Source: Saprospiraceae bacterium (GTDB lineage: Bacteria; Bacteroidota; Bacteroidia; Chitinophagales; Saprospiraceae). From it: a stretch of 34,914 nt of DNA. The notes under the pieces were generated by a model that worked only from the letters and a program-made list of their open reading frames with translations, was not told the origin of the DNA and made no database searches. The position numbers and the translations under genes were made by a program. Position 1 is the first letter of the stretch. Every line of letters begins with the position of its first letter. Positions 24,795-33,984 of this stretch are shown here, piece after piece. The DNA lies in NCBI GenBank assembly GCA_020847915.1, contig JADLBE010000084.1:1-34914 (forward strand), in the 5' to 3' direction.

Positions 24795-25589
24795 ATGAAA
24801 AAAATCTTCTATCACCCACTGCTTCTAACGCTTGTTTTTATGGCCATCGGTTTGCAAAACGGCTATGGGAAAGCTTACGTCCGATCATCCAACGGACAAT
24901 GGCACACCTTCACTACCCTGTGCTGTTGCCATTTCATCATCAATTCATCCAGTGGTGAAATGTGTGTGGACAACAACGACTGCAACAATTGTCCGAATGG
25001 AAACCGCACTTCGGATCCAGGTGTAAGTCTGGAAGATTTGAACAGCCACCTTACACGTGTAACCGAATATTTGCTTGTAGCCAATGCCGACGGCACGTAC
25101 AACATCCTTGTCGGAGGTGTCGCGTTGTTCACCATTACCTCCGAAGGCAAAAGCCTTTTTGATAAATCAGGCGGTGAATTTTACAATTGCAACATCGAAA
25201 AAGTGAACATCAGCACCGGCAAAATCACGGTTGCCGATGCTTCCAAAACCGGCAATGTAAATGCAGTTTCCCTGGGAAAACTGTCGCCCGAACAGGAAGC
25301 CAACATCATCCGTATGGGCGCTGCAAAAGCTCCGGAACCCTATTTGCTTACCGTCAGCAATATTCCCAAAACCAAAAAATTCACCATTGTTTACACTGCA
25401 CTAGCCCTACAAACGGCGAAACTTGAAATCATTGCTTTGAACGGAACGTCGGTTCATACCAGTGACCAAAAAAGCGTCGCCGGAGAGAACAAAACCACGG
25501 TGGACTTGTCTGCCAACATCCCGGGCACTTACTACGTGCTGCTTTCCCTTGATGGCAAGGTTTGGAAACGAGAATTCATGATTGAATGA
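24795..25589 (+). CDS. Secreted cysteine-rich protein with T9SS-type C-terminal sorting domain
   Basis: A 264-residue protein starting at ATG 24795 (MKKIFYHPLLL). After the signal peptide there is a Cys-rich part (LCCCHF, MCVDNNDCNNCPNG). A middle beta-rich part follows, and the last 80 residues read like a type IX secretion sorting domain: AKLEIIALNGTSV, then DLSANIPGTYYVLLSLDGKVWKREF at the end. Such proteins are exported through the outer membrane and anchored or released. No other T9SS gene is seen here except possibly the OmpA-type protein. Confidence 0.7.
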   Translation: MKKIFYHPLLLTLVFMAIGLQNGYGKAYVRSSNGQWHTFTTLCCCHFIINSSSGEMCVDNNDCNNCPNGNRTSDPGVSLEDLNSHLTRVTEYLLVANADGTYNILVGGVALFTITSEGKSLFDKSGGEFYNCNIEKVNISTGKITVADASKTGNVNAVSLGKLSPEQEANIIRMGAAKAPEPYLLTVSNIPKTKKFTIVYTALALQTAKLEIIALNGTSVHTSDQKSVAGENKTTVDLSANIPGTYYVLLSLDGKVWKREFMIE

Positions 25590-25671
25590 TAAAACACCGC
25601 GTGATTGAATGACTTAAAGATTCGGAGAATTGAACCGGATGCCGCGGGAAAAGTCCTGCGGCTCCGGTTTA

Positions 25672-26940
25672 TCAAATGAAGTTCATGGGTGTAAAAGGTG
25701 CGTTCAGCACCAATCGGGCGTCGGTTTGAAGCCAGTTTTGCAAAAGTGTTGCATACACTTGCCTGAAATCGATGTTGAACGTCAGGTCGCCGTCGTCCAG
25801 ACGTGTGAGGTCCGGCAAGTCGTTCAGCAGGCCTTGTTGTTTGAGGGCGCCACCCATAAACACCATCGGATTGGCTTTGCCGTGATCGGTGCCTCCCGAA
25901 GCGTTTTGCGCTACACGCCTGCCAAATTCCGAAAACGTAACCACCAAAACATCGTTCCAGCGACCGTTTTGCTGCATGTCGGTGCAGAACGCCTCCAGGG
26001 CATCGTTCATTTCCTGGAAAAGGCGCTGCTGTTGCCCCTGCTGGTTGACGTGGGTATCGAAGCTGCCGTGCGACAAGTAATAGATGCTCGTATCGGTATC
26101 ACTGAGGATAAGGGAAGCGATTGTTTTGAAATTTTTACCCAATCCTGTGGACGGATAGCTGGCCGTGCTGCGCTGTTTTTTGCTTTGGGTGTACAGGTAA
26201 TCGGCCGAAGCAAGCGTTTCTGACATGGTTTTGTACAGGTAATCGGCCGGAGCTTCATGGTCATGGGGTTCAGGACTTCCTGCACTGGAGGTTACGAACG
26301 GCCGGGCGTCGGGCTCATGCTGCACAAACCGATCGGAAACATAATCGGAGAAATAGGGGCTTTTTGCACTTTCATAAAGGCGTTTCGGATCCTGAAGGGC
26401 CAGACCTTTCATTTGCTCGCCTTTCAGGACCAGACTGAGGGTATCGTCGATTTCCAGTGCCCGTGACGCGCCGTTTTTGGGGGCATCGGAGCCATTGCAA
26501 CTGGCATCAAGGTAACGTCCCAACCACCCTGTCTGCACATAATCGTTGGCGCTGCTTCCGCTGTGCCAGATGTCCATACTCCGGAAATGCGACCGGTCGG
26601 AATTGGGGTAACCTACGTTGTGCAACACACCGAGATGGCCGTTATCGTACAGTTTTTTCATGGCGCCCAGGGCCGGGTGCAAACCAACTTCACTGGTTAG
26701 CGCAAGTGTTTTGTCGCGTTCAATGGCCAGGCGTGGTCGCTCGCGGTAGTATACGTCGTTGCGCACAGGAATGAAGGTATTCAGCCCGTCGTTGCCACCG
26801 CTCAGTTGCAGAACGACAAGAATTTTTCCATCCGTTTGGAGTACGCCCGGTTGTTGGTAGCCGTGCAAAAAGCGTGGCAACCACAACGAAGTGGTGGCAA
26901 GGGTTGCGGTTTTGAGAAAGTCGCGGCGTTTGATCAGCAT
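25672..26940 (-). CDS. DUF1501-family protein with Tat-type signal
   Basis: A 422-residue protein. The N-terminus MLIKRRDFLKTATLATTSLW has the twin-arginine RRDFLK. The family signatures LVVLQLSGGNDGLNTFIP, LHNVGYPNSDRSHFRSMDIWHSG and VVTFSEFGRRVAQNASGGTDHG are present. This is the alkaline-phosphatase-like sulfatase fold family DUF1501. It lies 13 bp after the DUF1800 gene on the same strand; this pairing is common in Bacteroidota and Planctomycetota. Function unknown. Confidence 0.92.
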   Translation of the reverse strand: MLIKRRDFLKTATLATTSLWLPRFLHGYQQPGVLQTDGKILVVLQLSGGNDGLNTFIPVRNDVYYRERPRLAIERDKTLALTSEVGLHPALGAMKKLYDNGHLGVLHNVGYPNSDRSHFRSMDIWHSGSSANDYVQTGWLGRYLDASCNGSDAPKNGASRALEIDDTLSLVLKGEQMKGLALQDPKRLYESAKSPYFSDYVSDRFVQHEPDARPFVTSSAGSPEPHDHEAPADYLYKTMSETLASADYLYTQSKKQRSTASYPSTGLGKNFKTIASLILSDTDTSIYYLSHGSFDTHVNQQGQQQRLFQEMNDALEAFCTDMQQNGRWNDVLVVTFSEFGRRVAQNASGGTDHGKANPMVFMGGALKQQGLLNDLPDLTRLDDGDLTFNIDFRQVYATLLQNWLQTDARLVLNAPFTPMNFI

Positions 26941-26953
26941 GGTATCGGGCAGT

Positions 26954-28387
26954 TTAACAAAGTTGGTATTCGGGTGTGGCCATCAGGTAAATGGCTGTAG
27001 AAACGAGGTGTTTGTTGCGGCTGCTGGTGTCGGCGTATTGTTGCAGCAAACGGGTGGGTACAGGAGCATCGGTCTGCCACAAAAATTCTGTCAGGTGGTT
27101 GAAAATATCGCCGTTTGGCAACTTGCTAAAGGCTTCGGCAAGTTGGTGTTCTTTGATGCGTGCGACCAGTTGTTTGCGCGGTTTTTTGCCTTCGTCACCC
27201 TGGCCCATTTGTTGGTCGTCATCGTCTTTGGCGCGTACGTCCAGCTCCTGTCCGCCGTACAGCAGCAATGGTGCGCGCAGGCGCAGCATGAGAGAGGAGC
27301 TGTCGATCCAATGTTTGCCACCCGGCCAGCCTGCCACGCCCGGGGGGTAAAACAGGATTTGACCAAGGGCGCGTTGCATGGCGAGTTGTGATTCGGGATA
27401 TTCGAGGGAAAATGGTAAGGCGCGGCGTATGCCGACCCACCATTCTACGGGCGATTTGATGCGGGCGCCGATGCGTTCGGGTTTGTAAAACCACGGACTT
27501 TCAAAAATCGCATCAAGCAGGTCGGCGATGTCGTAATTACTGTCGTAAAACCTACGGGCAAGTTCTTTGTGTACTTCGGGGTGGAGGGGTTGTTCGCCGC
27601 AAAAAAATCGGGCAATTTTTCCGCTGATGAAATGGGCTGTTTGCCGTTGTTCGAGCAGGATGTTGAGCACATCATCGCCGGTGAAAGGGCCGGTGCGCCC
27701 AAGAATGGTTTTATTTCCGGCGTCGTGGTCGCGTTCGCGGAACACAAATTCGCCGCTGAGTTTGAACCCCCACCCTGTAAAGGCGCGGGCGGCTTCACGT
27801 ACGTCGGTTTCGGTGTAATGGCCACGCCCGAGGGTAAAAAGTTCCATGACTTCACGGGCGAAGTTTTCGTTCGGGTGTTGTTTTTTATTTTGCTGGTTGT
27901 TGAGGAACGCAAGCATGGCGGCCGATTTGGAAACGCCGCGCAACAAATCGCCAAAATTGCCCAAAGCGTTGCTCCGTACCACATCAAGCATTTGTTGCTG
28001 GTAGAGTATGTTGATGTTGCGGCTGGCAAAGTGACCGTGCCAGAACAAGGCCGTTTTTTCACGAAGTTGCGCCTGCGAATGCACCATGGTGTCGAGCCAC
28101 AACAGGTTGAGGCTTTTGAGGTCTTCGCGACTTTGTTCTTTGAGTTTCCTTTTTTCTTCCTTGCTGAGCTCGCGTTTTTCCTGTTGGCCAAGCTCCCCGA
28201 TGCCCATGGTGAGCCCTTCAAAAGCGTTGCTTGCTACATCAAACAACTGAGGTTTTGCGGCGGAAGCCTTGCGGATGGCCGGCCACCAATCCTGTTCAGG
28301 CATGGCGAGCCAGGCATCTTTGTCGTGCAGCGCCGGGCCGAAGCCGGCGCGCCATAAAACATGTTGAAGTTTAAGCTGCTTCGTCAT
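26954..28387 (-). CDS. DUF1800-family protein
   Basis: A 477-residue protein starting at ATG 28387 (MTKQLKLQHVLWRAGFGP). The family motifs are LREKTALFWHGHFAS, NENFAREVMELFTLGRGHYTETDVREAARAFTGW and PGVAGWPGGKHWI. The upstream frame to 28486 has no family resemblance. It pairs with DUF1501 in an operon and is probably exported together with it. The biochemical role is unknown in this family. Confidence 0.93.
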   Translation of the reverse strand: MTKQLKLQHVLWRAGFGPALHDKDAWLAMPEQDWWPAIRKASAAKPQLFDVASNAFEGLTMGIGELGQQEKRELSKEEKRKLKEQSREDLKSLNLLWLDTMVHSQAQLREKTALFWHGHFASRNINILYQQQMLDVVRSNALGNFGDLLRGVSKSAAMLAFLNNQQNKKQHPNENFAREVMELFTLGRGHYTETDVREAARAFTGWGFKLSGEFVFRERDHDAGNKTILGRTGPFTGDDVLNILLEQRQTAHFISGKIARFFCGEQPLHPEVHKELARRFYDSNYDIADLLDAIFESPWFYKPERIGARIKSPVEWWVGIRRALPFSLEYPESQLAMQRALGQILFYPPGVAGWPGGKHWIDSSSLMLRLRAPLLLYGGQELDVRAKDDDDQQMGQGDEGKKPRKQLVARIKEHQLAEAFSKLPNGDIFNHLTEFLWQTDAPVPTRLLQQYADTSSRNKHLVSTAIYLMATPEYQLC

Positions 28388-28530
28388 TGTAGGTGTGTTT
28401 ACAGAAACCATAGACGACGCAATGGCCCATACGTTTATTTGCCATAGGCGGTTTAACACCATGTTAAGACCATCATAGGCTAACATGGATTGAATTACCT
28501 TTGGTTTACCTGAAACTTAATTTTGGAAAC

Positions 28531-29493
28531 ATGCCCAACATCACAGACATTCCACCTGCCAACATCATGCAGGAGCTGCTGGCATTAAGGACTTCCGTGC
28601 GTGAAAAAGTGCCATCCAAGCGACTTGGAGAAAACCTGCTCATTGCTACCTGGAACATCCGGGCTTTTGGAAACATCACCCGAAAATGGACCAGCGAAGA
28701 GGGCGATTCACCCCGTCGTGACCTGCATTCGGTTCGCGCCATAGCCGAGATCGTGCGCCATTTTGATGTGATTGCATTGCAGGAAGTGAAAGACAACATC
28801 CGGGGCCTGCGCGACCTGATGGAAATACTGGGCCGCGACTGGTCGATGATACTTACCGATGTAAACCGTGGCGATGTCGGCAACGGCGAACGTATGGCTT
28901 ACCTCTTTGATACACGCCGCGTACAACTTTCCGGACTCGCATGCGAACTGGTGGTGCCCGACGAAGTGGATAATGTTTCGACCGATGCACTCAGCAAGCA
29001 GTTCGCACGTACACCCTATGCCGTGGGTTTCCGAACCATGAATACCACGTTTGTTCTTGTGACCCTGCACATCTTGTATGGAGGAAACGCCAGGGATCGT
29101 ATACCTGAATTGCGCGCCATTGCAAAATGGTTGTCTGATTGGGCAAAACGTGTCAACTCCTACGAACAAAATTTCATTGCCCTGGGCGATTTCAACATTG
29201 AAGCAAGAGGCGACTTGTTGGAAAAAACGTTCATTGCTGAAGGTCTGCACATCCCGGAAGGGCTGATGGGGCACTCACGTTCCATCTTCGACGAAACCAA
29301 ATATTACGACCACATCACCTGGTTTGACGGTGATAACAACATACCACGGTTGTCTATGGAATTTACAGAGGGTGGGAATTTTGATTTTACGGACAAGGTT
29401 TTTCTCGATTTAAACCTTACCAAACAACAAATTTCGTGGATGATCTCAGATCATTACCCGCTTTGGGCAGAATTCCGGCTACCGGAAGAATAA
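28531..29493 (+). CDS. Endonuclease/exonuclease/phosphatase-family protein
   Basis: A 320-residue protein starting at ATG 28531 (MPNITDIPPANIM). The catalytic motifs are in order: ATWNIRAFG, ALQEVKDN (Glu), ERMAYLFDTRRV, TLHILYGG, LGDFNIEARGD (Asp-x-Asn) and SDHYPLWAEF (final His). No signal peptide is seen, so it is probably cytosolic. It could be a phosphodiesterase or nuclease of the DNase I-like fold; substrate unknown. TAATTTTG at 28518-28525 fits a -7 box and would start transcription at or near the ATG. Confidence 0.85.
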   Translation: MPNITDIPPANIMQELLALRTSVREKVPSKRLGENLLIATWNIRAFGNITRKWTSEEGDSPRRDLHSVRAIAEIVRHFDVIALQEVKDNIRGLRDLMEILGRDWSMILTDVNRGDVGNGERMAYLFDTRRVQLSGLACELVVPDEVDNVSTDALSKQFARTPYAVGFRTMNTTFVLVTLHILYGGNARDRIPELRAIAKWLSDWAKRVNSYEQNFIALGDFNIEARGDLLEKTFIAEGLHIPEGLMGHSRSIFDETKYYDHITWFDGDNNIPRLSMEFTEGGNFDFTDKVFLDLNLTKQQISWMISDHYPLWAEFRLPEE

Positions 29494-29603
29494 GGTTTGG
29501 CGGGCAAGGCTTCGTGACATTTCTGTGACACAAATATTGCAACCAAATGTGTATTTTGTACGTTCTAAACAATAGTTTTCATTTGGTTTTTTGGGGTTTA
29601 TTG

Positions 29604-29641
29604 GCCGCTGGTTTGCGTAAGCAATGCCAGCGGCTTTTTTT
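29604..29641 (+). terminator. Rho-independent terminator after the EEP-family gene
   Basis: GCCGCTGG (29604-29611) pairs with CCAGCGGC (29627-29634), followed by a T run to 29641. It lies 111 bp past the stop at 29493. The transcript between could be a long 3' UTR or contain a small RNA. Confidence 0.85.
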
Positions 29642-29687
29642 ATGGAGGTTGGACTTTAGTCCGACAACCTCTAAGACCTACACAAAC

Positions 29688-29720
29688 ACAAGAGCCTCTC
29701 CGATCAGGAGAGGCTCTTGT
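29688..29720. other. Perfect 13-bp stem-loop downstream of a short minus-strand frame
   Basis: ACAAGAGCCTCTC (29688-29700) and GAGAGGCTCTTGT (29708-29720) are exact reverse complements around a 7-nt loop (CGATCAG). Neither strand has a strong U tract. Just left of it, 29645-29669 holds a smaller imperfect dyad containing GGACTTTAGTCC. Confidence 0.85.
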
Positions 29721-29757
29721 TGTAAAATTGTGGTTAGGGAAGTTTGCAAAACGTTTA

Positions 29758-29844
29758 CTAAATGGGACGACGTTTTTTCTCTTGTCCAAAAAGGACATTG
29801 CCACAAACGAGCAGGATGAGTACTAAAAAGGTGAGAATAAGCAT
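29758..29844 (-). CDS. Possible 28-residue hydrophobic small protein
   Basis: On the minus strand ATG (29842-29844) opens a 28-codon frame ending TAG (29758-29760). The product has a hydrophobic stretch, MLILTFLVLILLVCGNV, then a basic tail ending KKRRPI, which is the layout of a small single-pass membrane protein. A stem-loop follows at 29688-29720. No Shine-Dalgarno site or clear promoter is visible and I know no homologue, so chance is possible. Confidence 0.35.
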   Translation of the reverse strand: MLILTFLVLILLVCGNVLFGQEKKRRPI

Positions 29845-29963
29845 GGATTAAGGTTTTGTGGTAAATGTGTACTGCAAACGATAAACTGCTTCAATGGTAA
29901 AAACACAGCAATTTAAACTTTTGTTGCATATTGGCGCAATACATCGTTTGTATTAGGATAGAA

Positions 29964-31655
29964 TTAACGTTTATCCAAATACAACGTTTGCAAGAGCCAC
30001 GATATACCCATCACCAGGCCACATCCAAGCGGATTGTACCAGAGGTACGCATCTTTATCCACCATAAAAAACAAATACATGATGATGGCTTCGGTTACTA
30101 CAGCAGCATAAAAAACAGCCGTTCCTTTTACTTTTTTCAGGAAAAAGGCGGTAAAAAATATACCTAAAATGGTACCGTAAAAAATGGATCCGATCATGTT
30201 CACGGCCTGTATGAGGTTATCGAACAAATCGGCATACGTGGCGAACACCATGATGAAAACGCCCCACAGTACGGTGGTAATGCGGGAAGCTCTGAAATAG
30301 TGCGTGTCATCGCGGCCGGGTGCTATGGAGCGCCGGTAAATATCGGAAACTGTAGTGGCGGTCAGGGCGCTCAGCTCCGAGGCAGTGGTGCTCCAGGAAG
30401 CACAAAAGATCATGGCGAGCATGAGGCCGATAAGGCCGGAAGGTATGTGGTTGAGGATGAAGTGGATGAACACATAATCCTTGTCTTTGGCGTCTCCTCC
30501 CGTGATGGTTTGCTTCACCAGATTTTCGGCCTGGGTATGCAGGTCCGACCGTTCTTTGTCGATGCTCACCAGGATGGCGCCGGCTTTTTGTTGCATAGCT
30601 TCGTCGCCTGTTTGGCGGCCGGCTAGGTAATCTTTAAGAACGCTTTGTTTTACCAGAAAGAGACTGTCGTTGCGTGCTTCGAGCCGTTGGAAGGGCGCCT
30701 CCAAAGGTGTACCCACCACCTTGGCACGGTTGGCCTGGTTGTAGTACAACGGCGAGGGATTGAACTGGAAAAACACGTATACCATGACGCCCACCGACAA
30801 AACCAGGAACTGCATGGGTATTTTGATGAAGCCGTTAAACAACAATCCGAAACGGCTTTCGCGCAGCGATTTTCCCGACAAATAACGGCCCACCTGACTC
30901 TGGTCGGTACCAAAATAGGATAAAAACAAAAACGTTGCGCCAAGGATACCCGACCATACGTTGTAGCGGTCATGCCAGTCGAAACTCCAGTCCAATGCCT
31001 GTGTTTTTCCGGTAACCCCAGCCAGGTTCCATGCCTCACTCATGTCCACGCCTTCAGGCAGCTTGTTCAAAACCATAAAAAACGCCATCAGCAATCCGCC
31101 CATCATGATGGTCATCTGCAGTTCCTGGGTGCGGCTCACCGCAGCGCTGCCCCCGGAAGTGGTGTAGATGACTACAAAAATGGCCATAAGAAAGTTGGTG
31201 AGGGCCAGGTTCCAGCCAAATACGGCACACAGGATGATGCTGGGCGCATAAATGCTGATGGCTGCCGCTACGCCGCGCTGCACCAGAAAAAGCAATGCGG
31301 TAAGGCTGCGCATGCGCAAATCGAAACGCTGCTCAAGAAATTCGTAGGCGGTGGTTACGCGCAGGTTGTAATAAATGGGCAAAACGAACACCACCAGAAA
31401 AATCATTGCAATGGGCATGCCCAGGTAAAACTGCACGAATTGCATGCCATCGGCAAAACCTTGCCCGGGGGTACTCAAAAATGTAATGGCGCTGGCCTGG
31501 GTGGCCATGATGCTCAGACCAATGGTCCACCACTTCAAATCGCGCTTCCCAGCAAGGAAATTTTCGCTTGACTGCAGGTTGCGGGTACGCCAAATTCCGT
31601 AAAGGACTACAAATGCAAGTGTGCCTACAAGCACGAACCAATCGAGAGTTTGCAT
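29964..31655 (-). CDS. Sodium:solute symporter family (SSS) transporter
   Basis: A 563-residue inner-membrane carrier (ATG 31655; an ATG at 31679 adds 8 residues). It has about 13 membrane segments. Family landmarks are the first helix WFVLVGTLAFVVLYGIW, ENFLAGKRDLKWWTIGLSIMATQASAITFLSTPG, GGSAAVSRTQELQ, LFLSYFGTDQSQVGRYLSGKS and ASWSTTASELSALTATTVSDIYRR. A soluble insert of about 110 residues (NRAKVVGTPLEAPF to GGDAKDKDY) separates two helices, which is common in Bacteroidota members. Substrate cannot be named; sodium coupling is inferred from the family. Confidence 0.9.
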   Translation of the reverse strand: MQTLDWFVLVGTLAFVVLYGIWRTRNLQSSENFLAGKRDLKWWTIGLSIMATQASAITFLSTPGQGFADGMQFVQFYLGMPIAMIFLVVFVLPIYYNLRVTTAYEFLEQRFDLRMRSLTALLFLVQRGVAAAISIYAPSIILCAVFGWNLALTNFLMAIFVVIYTTSGGSAAVSRTQELQMTIMMGGLLMAFFMVLNKLPEGVDMSEAWNLAGVTGKTQALDWSFDWHDRYNVWSGILGATFLFLSYFGTDQSQVGRYLSGKSLRESRFGLLFNGFIKIPMQFLVLSVGVMVYVFFQFNPSPLYYNQANRAKVVGTPLEAPFQRLEARNDSLFLVKQSVLKDYLAGRQTGDEAMQQKAGAILVSIDKERSDLHTQAENLVKQTITGGDAKDKDYVFIHFILNHIPSGLIGLMLAMIFCASWSTTASELSALTATTVSDIYRRSIAPGRDDTHYFRASRITTVLWGVFIMVFATYADLFDNLIQAVNMIGSIFYGTILGIFFTAFFLKKVKGTAVFYAAVVTEAIIMYLFFMVDKDAYLWYNPLGCGLVMGISWLLQTLYLDKR

Positions 31656-31754
31656 GCAATTTACTTGGTCGGCTCCCATCTTTCAGGAGCCGGCGTTTAG
31701 AACTTGTTTAGTTTCAGTTACCGGGCAATTAGCAGCACGGAAATTTAAACAGGC

Positions 31755-32327
31755 TCAGTTAAAGGAGAGATAAACAACCAAAACCAGCAGCATGATAAAG
31801 ATGAACCATGCCCAAAGACTGAGGCTGTTGCTGCGCCAGATGTTGAACATTTTTTCCATCACATGGCGCCAGTCGAGAACCCGACCACCGCTCTTCAGCG
31901 CCGGCTCGTGGATGAGGCAAAAATAGCGACGCAACCCTTTTCGGGCCTGATCGCCGTGTTTGGTAAGCACCATAAAATCGGCACTCAGAAAACGCAGGTC
32001 GAACAACTCGCTGCGGCCGCTGAGCTCCAAAATCAGGGTGTTGTACTGACCCAGTTTTTTCCAGGTACCGCGAACGATGTTGCCGTCGAGCGACAACATG
32101 TACTCGCCGCCCTCATTGAAAAGGTGCAGGATCGACTCGTGGAAACCTTCGTCGTCGCGCACCTCCAGCCACCGTTTACCCACCCAGAATTTATCCTCGG
32201 CAAGGTCCTCGCCAAAGGGAATGACCTTGGGCACAATGAAGTCGAGGTGATCGTCCATGTTGCCCAGGTCGTGGGGCAGGTCGGGACTGAAAGCCTGGCC
32301 AATGTCTTTAAATATCTGAAGTTGCAA
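31755..32327 (-). CDS. Tail-anchored hypothetical protein
   Basis: A 190-residue protein if started at TTG 32327 (LQLQIFKDIGQAF); ATG 32258 would give 167 residues, losing conserved-looking sequence. The longer frame to 32612 overlaps the divergent hydrolase and is rejected. The body is soluble, with KFWVGKRWLEVRDDEGFHESILHLF and GNIVRGTWKKLGQYNTLILEL. The last 24 residues form one membrane helix (LWAWFIFIMLLVLVVYLSF), a tail anchor facing the cytosol. No family recognised. Divergent from the hydrolase, 102 bp away. Confidence 0.65.
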   Translation of the reverse strand: MQLQIFKDIGQAFSPDLPHDLGNMDDHLDFIVPKVIPFGEDLAEDKFWVGKRWLEVRDDEGFHESILHLFNEGGEYMLSLDGNIVRGTWKKLGQYNTLILELSGRSELFDLRFLSADFMVLTKHGDQARKGLRRYFCLIHEPALKSGGRVLDWRHVMEKMFNIWRSNSLSLWAWFIFIMLLVLVVYLSFN

Positions 32328-32429
32328 GGTGCGTATTGTTTTCGTTGCGGTAAAAATCGGCAAATACCCGACAAACAGACACGCTTTTTTAGCAGTTTTG
32401 CAGCAGAGTTGCAGCATTGACTTAAAATT

Positions 32430-33293
32430 ATGGAAAATACGCTTGTTGTCAACGGTCGTCGCGTGTTCTGGTACGTTCACGGACCCGCCCCCGCCCCACA
32501 TACCACCCCGCTGGTACTGCTTCATGGCTTTTGCGAAGACGCTGATGTTTGGATGCCTGTGCTCAGGGCCATGCGTATGGATCCCGTACTTCGAAGTACA
32601 GATTTCGCTCAAAAAACGATCATCTGTATGGACCTGCCTGGTTTCGGGATGTCCGAAATACCCGTCGCGCCGGGTATGGACGTGTATGCCGACGCACTTT
32701 GCGCCGTGCTCAACGAGCTCAATGTTTCACGGGTTGCCCTTGCAGGCCACTCCATGGGCGGTTATACAGCACTTGCTTTTGCCGCACATTACCCCGAACG
32801 ACTTGCCGGGCTCAGCCTCGTGCACTCCCACCCCTTTGCCGACACCGAAGAACAAAAGGCCAACCGCCGGCGCGGCATCGAACTTTTGCAAAACGGAAAA
32901 AAGGAAGCGTACGTAAGCCAATTGGTGCCCGGTCTTTTTCCCGAAGCCTTTCGCAAAAATTTGCCCGAATTGGTGCAAAACCAGCTTGAACAGGCGCGCC
33001 GGCAAAGCGCAGAAGGCATCTCAATGGCACTTCAGGGCATGATCGACCGTGCCGATCACAGCGCTTTGCTGTCGGAACTTACGGTTCCGGTACAGTTTGT
33101 GGTGGGAGAACTTGATACTTTGGTGCCCCCTTCCCTTCTGTTGCCCCTGCTGGCCAAACCGATGGTGAGCGATGTGCAATGGTTATCCGATTGCGGGCAC
33201 ATGGGCTTGCTCGAAAACCCCAGGCGTGTGGCCGAAGCCCTGCTGCATTTCCATGGGCTGTGCGCCCTGATGGCGCCGCCTCAAAAGGCATGA
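32430..33293 (+). CDS. Alpha/beta hydrolase
   Basis: A 287-residue alpha/beta hydrolase. The oxyanion region is LLHGFCEDADVW (30-41), the nucleophile elbow GHSMGG has Ser108, the acid is Asp229 in VVGELDTLVPP and the base His257 in CGHMGLLENP. No signal peptide. Probable esterase or similar; substrate unknown. Its stop overlaps the ATG of the PrsW-type gene by 4 bp (ATGA), so they are coexpressed. Confidence 0.9.
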   Translation: MENTLVVNGRRVFWYVHGPAPAPHTTPLVLLHGFCEDADVWMPVLRAMRMDPVLRSTDFAQKTIICMDLPGFGMSEIPVAPGMDVYADALCAVLNELNVSRVALAGHSMGGYTALAFAAHYPERLAGLSLVHSHPFADTEEQKANRRRGIELLQNGKKEAYVSQLVPGLFPEAFRKNLPELVQNQLEQARRQSAEGISMALQGMIDRADHSALLSELTVPVQFVVGELDTLVPPSLLLPLLAKPMVSDVQWLSDCGHMGLLENPRRVAEALLHFHGLCALMAPPQKA

Positions 33294-33976
33294 GTTATTA
33301 CCTGCTTCTGATTTTGGCTGTTTTACCCAGCTTGCTGATCAGTTACCTGATCTTCCGTATCGACAAATACGAACAAGAGCCGTGGTGGGCGCTCGCATTG
33401 TGTTTTGCCCTGGGCGGCGCGGCAACGGTGCCGACCATCCGGGCTGAACGTTGGTTGTTTGGGATGGTGGGTGAAGCTCCGTACGATCATGTTTTGGAAG
33501 TATTTTTCCTCGCCTTCATAGGTGTTGCTTTGGTGGAAGAAGGCATCAAGTACCTGGTGCTGATGGCAGGCGCTTATCCCGGTCGGTTTTTCAACGAACC
33601 GCTCGACGGTATTGTGTACGCTGTGCTCATTGCCATGGGTTTCGCCACGTTTGAAAACCTGTTGTACGCCGATCGCCAAAACTGGCAAACCATGGCATTG
33701 CGCGCTTTTACCGCCGTGCCGGCGCATCTTGTTTTTGCCATCGTTCAGGGCTATTTTGTAGGTTTGGCCAAATTCAGGCCCGCCAGGCGCCGCGTTTTTT
33801 TGATCCGTGGTTTTGTGATCGCCCTGCTGCTGCACGGGCTGTACGATTTTTTAATTCTTCAAAACTGGACAGACTGGCTCCTCGTGCTTGCCTCCGTTTC
33901 GCTGTATTTAAGTTTGTTTTACTGCGGAACGCTTGTAAAAATTCACCAGCAAAGCTCGCCTTTCAGACGGCGGTGA
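33290..33976 (+). CDS. PrsW-family intramembrane protease
   Basis: A 228-residue membrane protein starting at ATG 33290 (MSYYLLLILAVL). The PrsW motifs are present in order: EEGIK (83-87, EExxK), FENLLY (121-126, FExxxY), and later His146 and HGLYD (182-186, HxxxD). Several helices cross the membrane. PrsW of Bacillus cleaves anti-sigma factors; other members have unknown targets. Coupled to the hydrolase gene by an ATGA overlap. The heptamer repeat element begins 9 bp past its stop. Confidence 0.9.
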   Translation: MSYYLLLILAVLPSLLISYLIFRIDKYEQEPWWALALCFALGGAATVPTIRAERWLFGMVGEAPYDHVLEVFFLAFIGVALVEEGIKYLVLMAGAYPGRFFNEPLDGIVYAVLIAMGFATFENLLYADRQNWQTMALRAFTAVPAHLVFAIVQGYFVGLAKFRPARRRVFLIRGFVIALLLHGLYDFLILQNWTDWLLVLASVSLYLSLFYCGTLVKIHQQSSPFRRR

Positions 33977-33984
33977 ATGGCTTT

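Larger units (their letters stand above)
29494..29963. other. 470-bp gap without a standard gene
   Basis: It holds the terminator at 29604-29641, a small dyad at 29645-29669, the stem-loop at 29688-29720 and the short hydrophobic frame at 29758-29844. The rest (29845-29963) is AT-rich and shows no gene. Confidence 0.6.

Noticed and set aside
29547..29819. A 90-codon frame on the plus strand
   Set aside because: It runs through the terminator, a small dyad and the stem-loop; Arg/Cys/Lys-rich without family signs.
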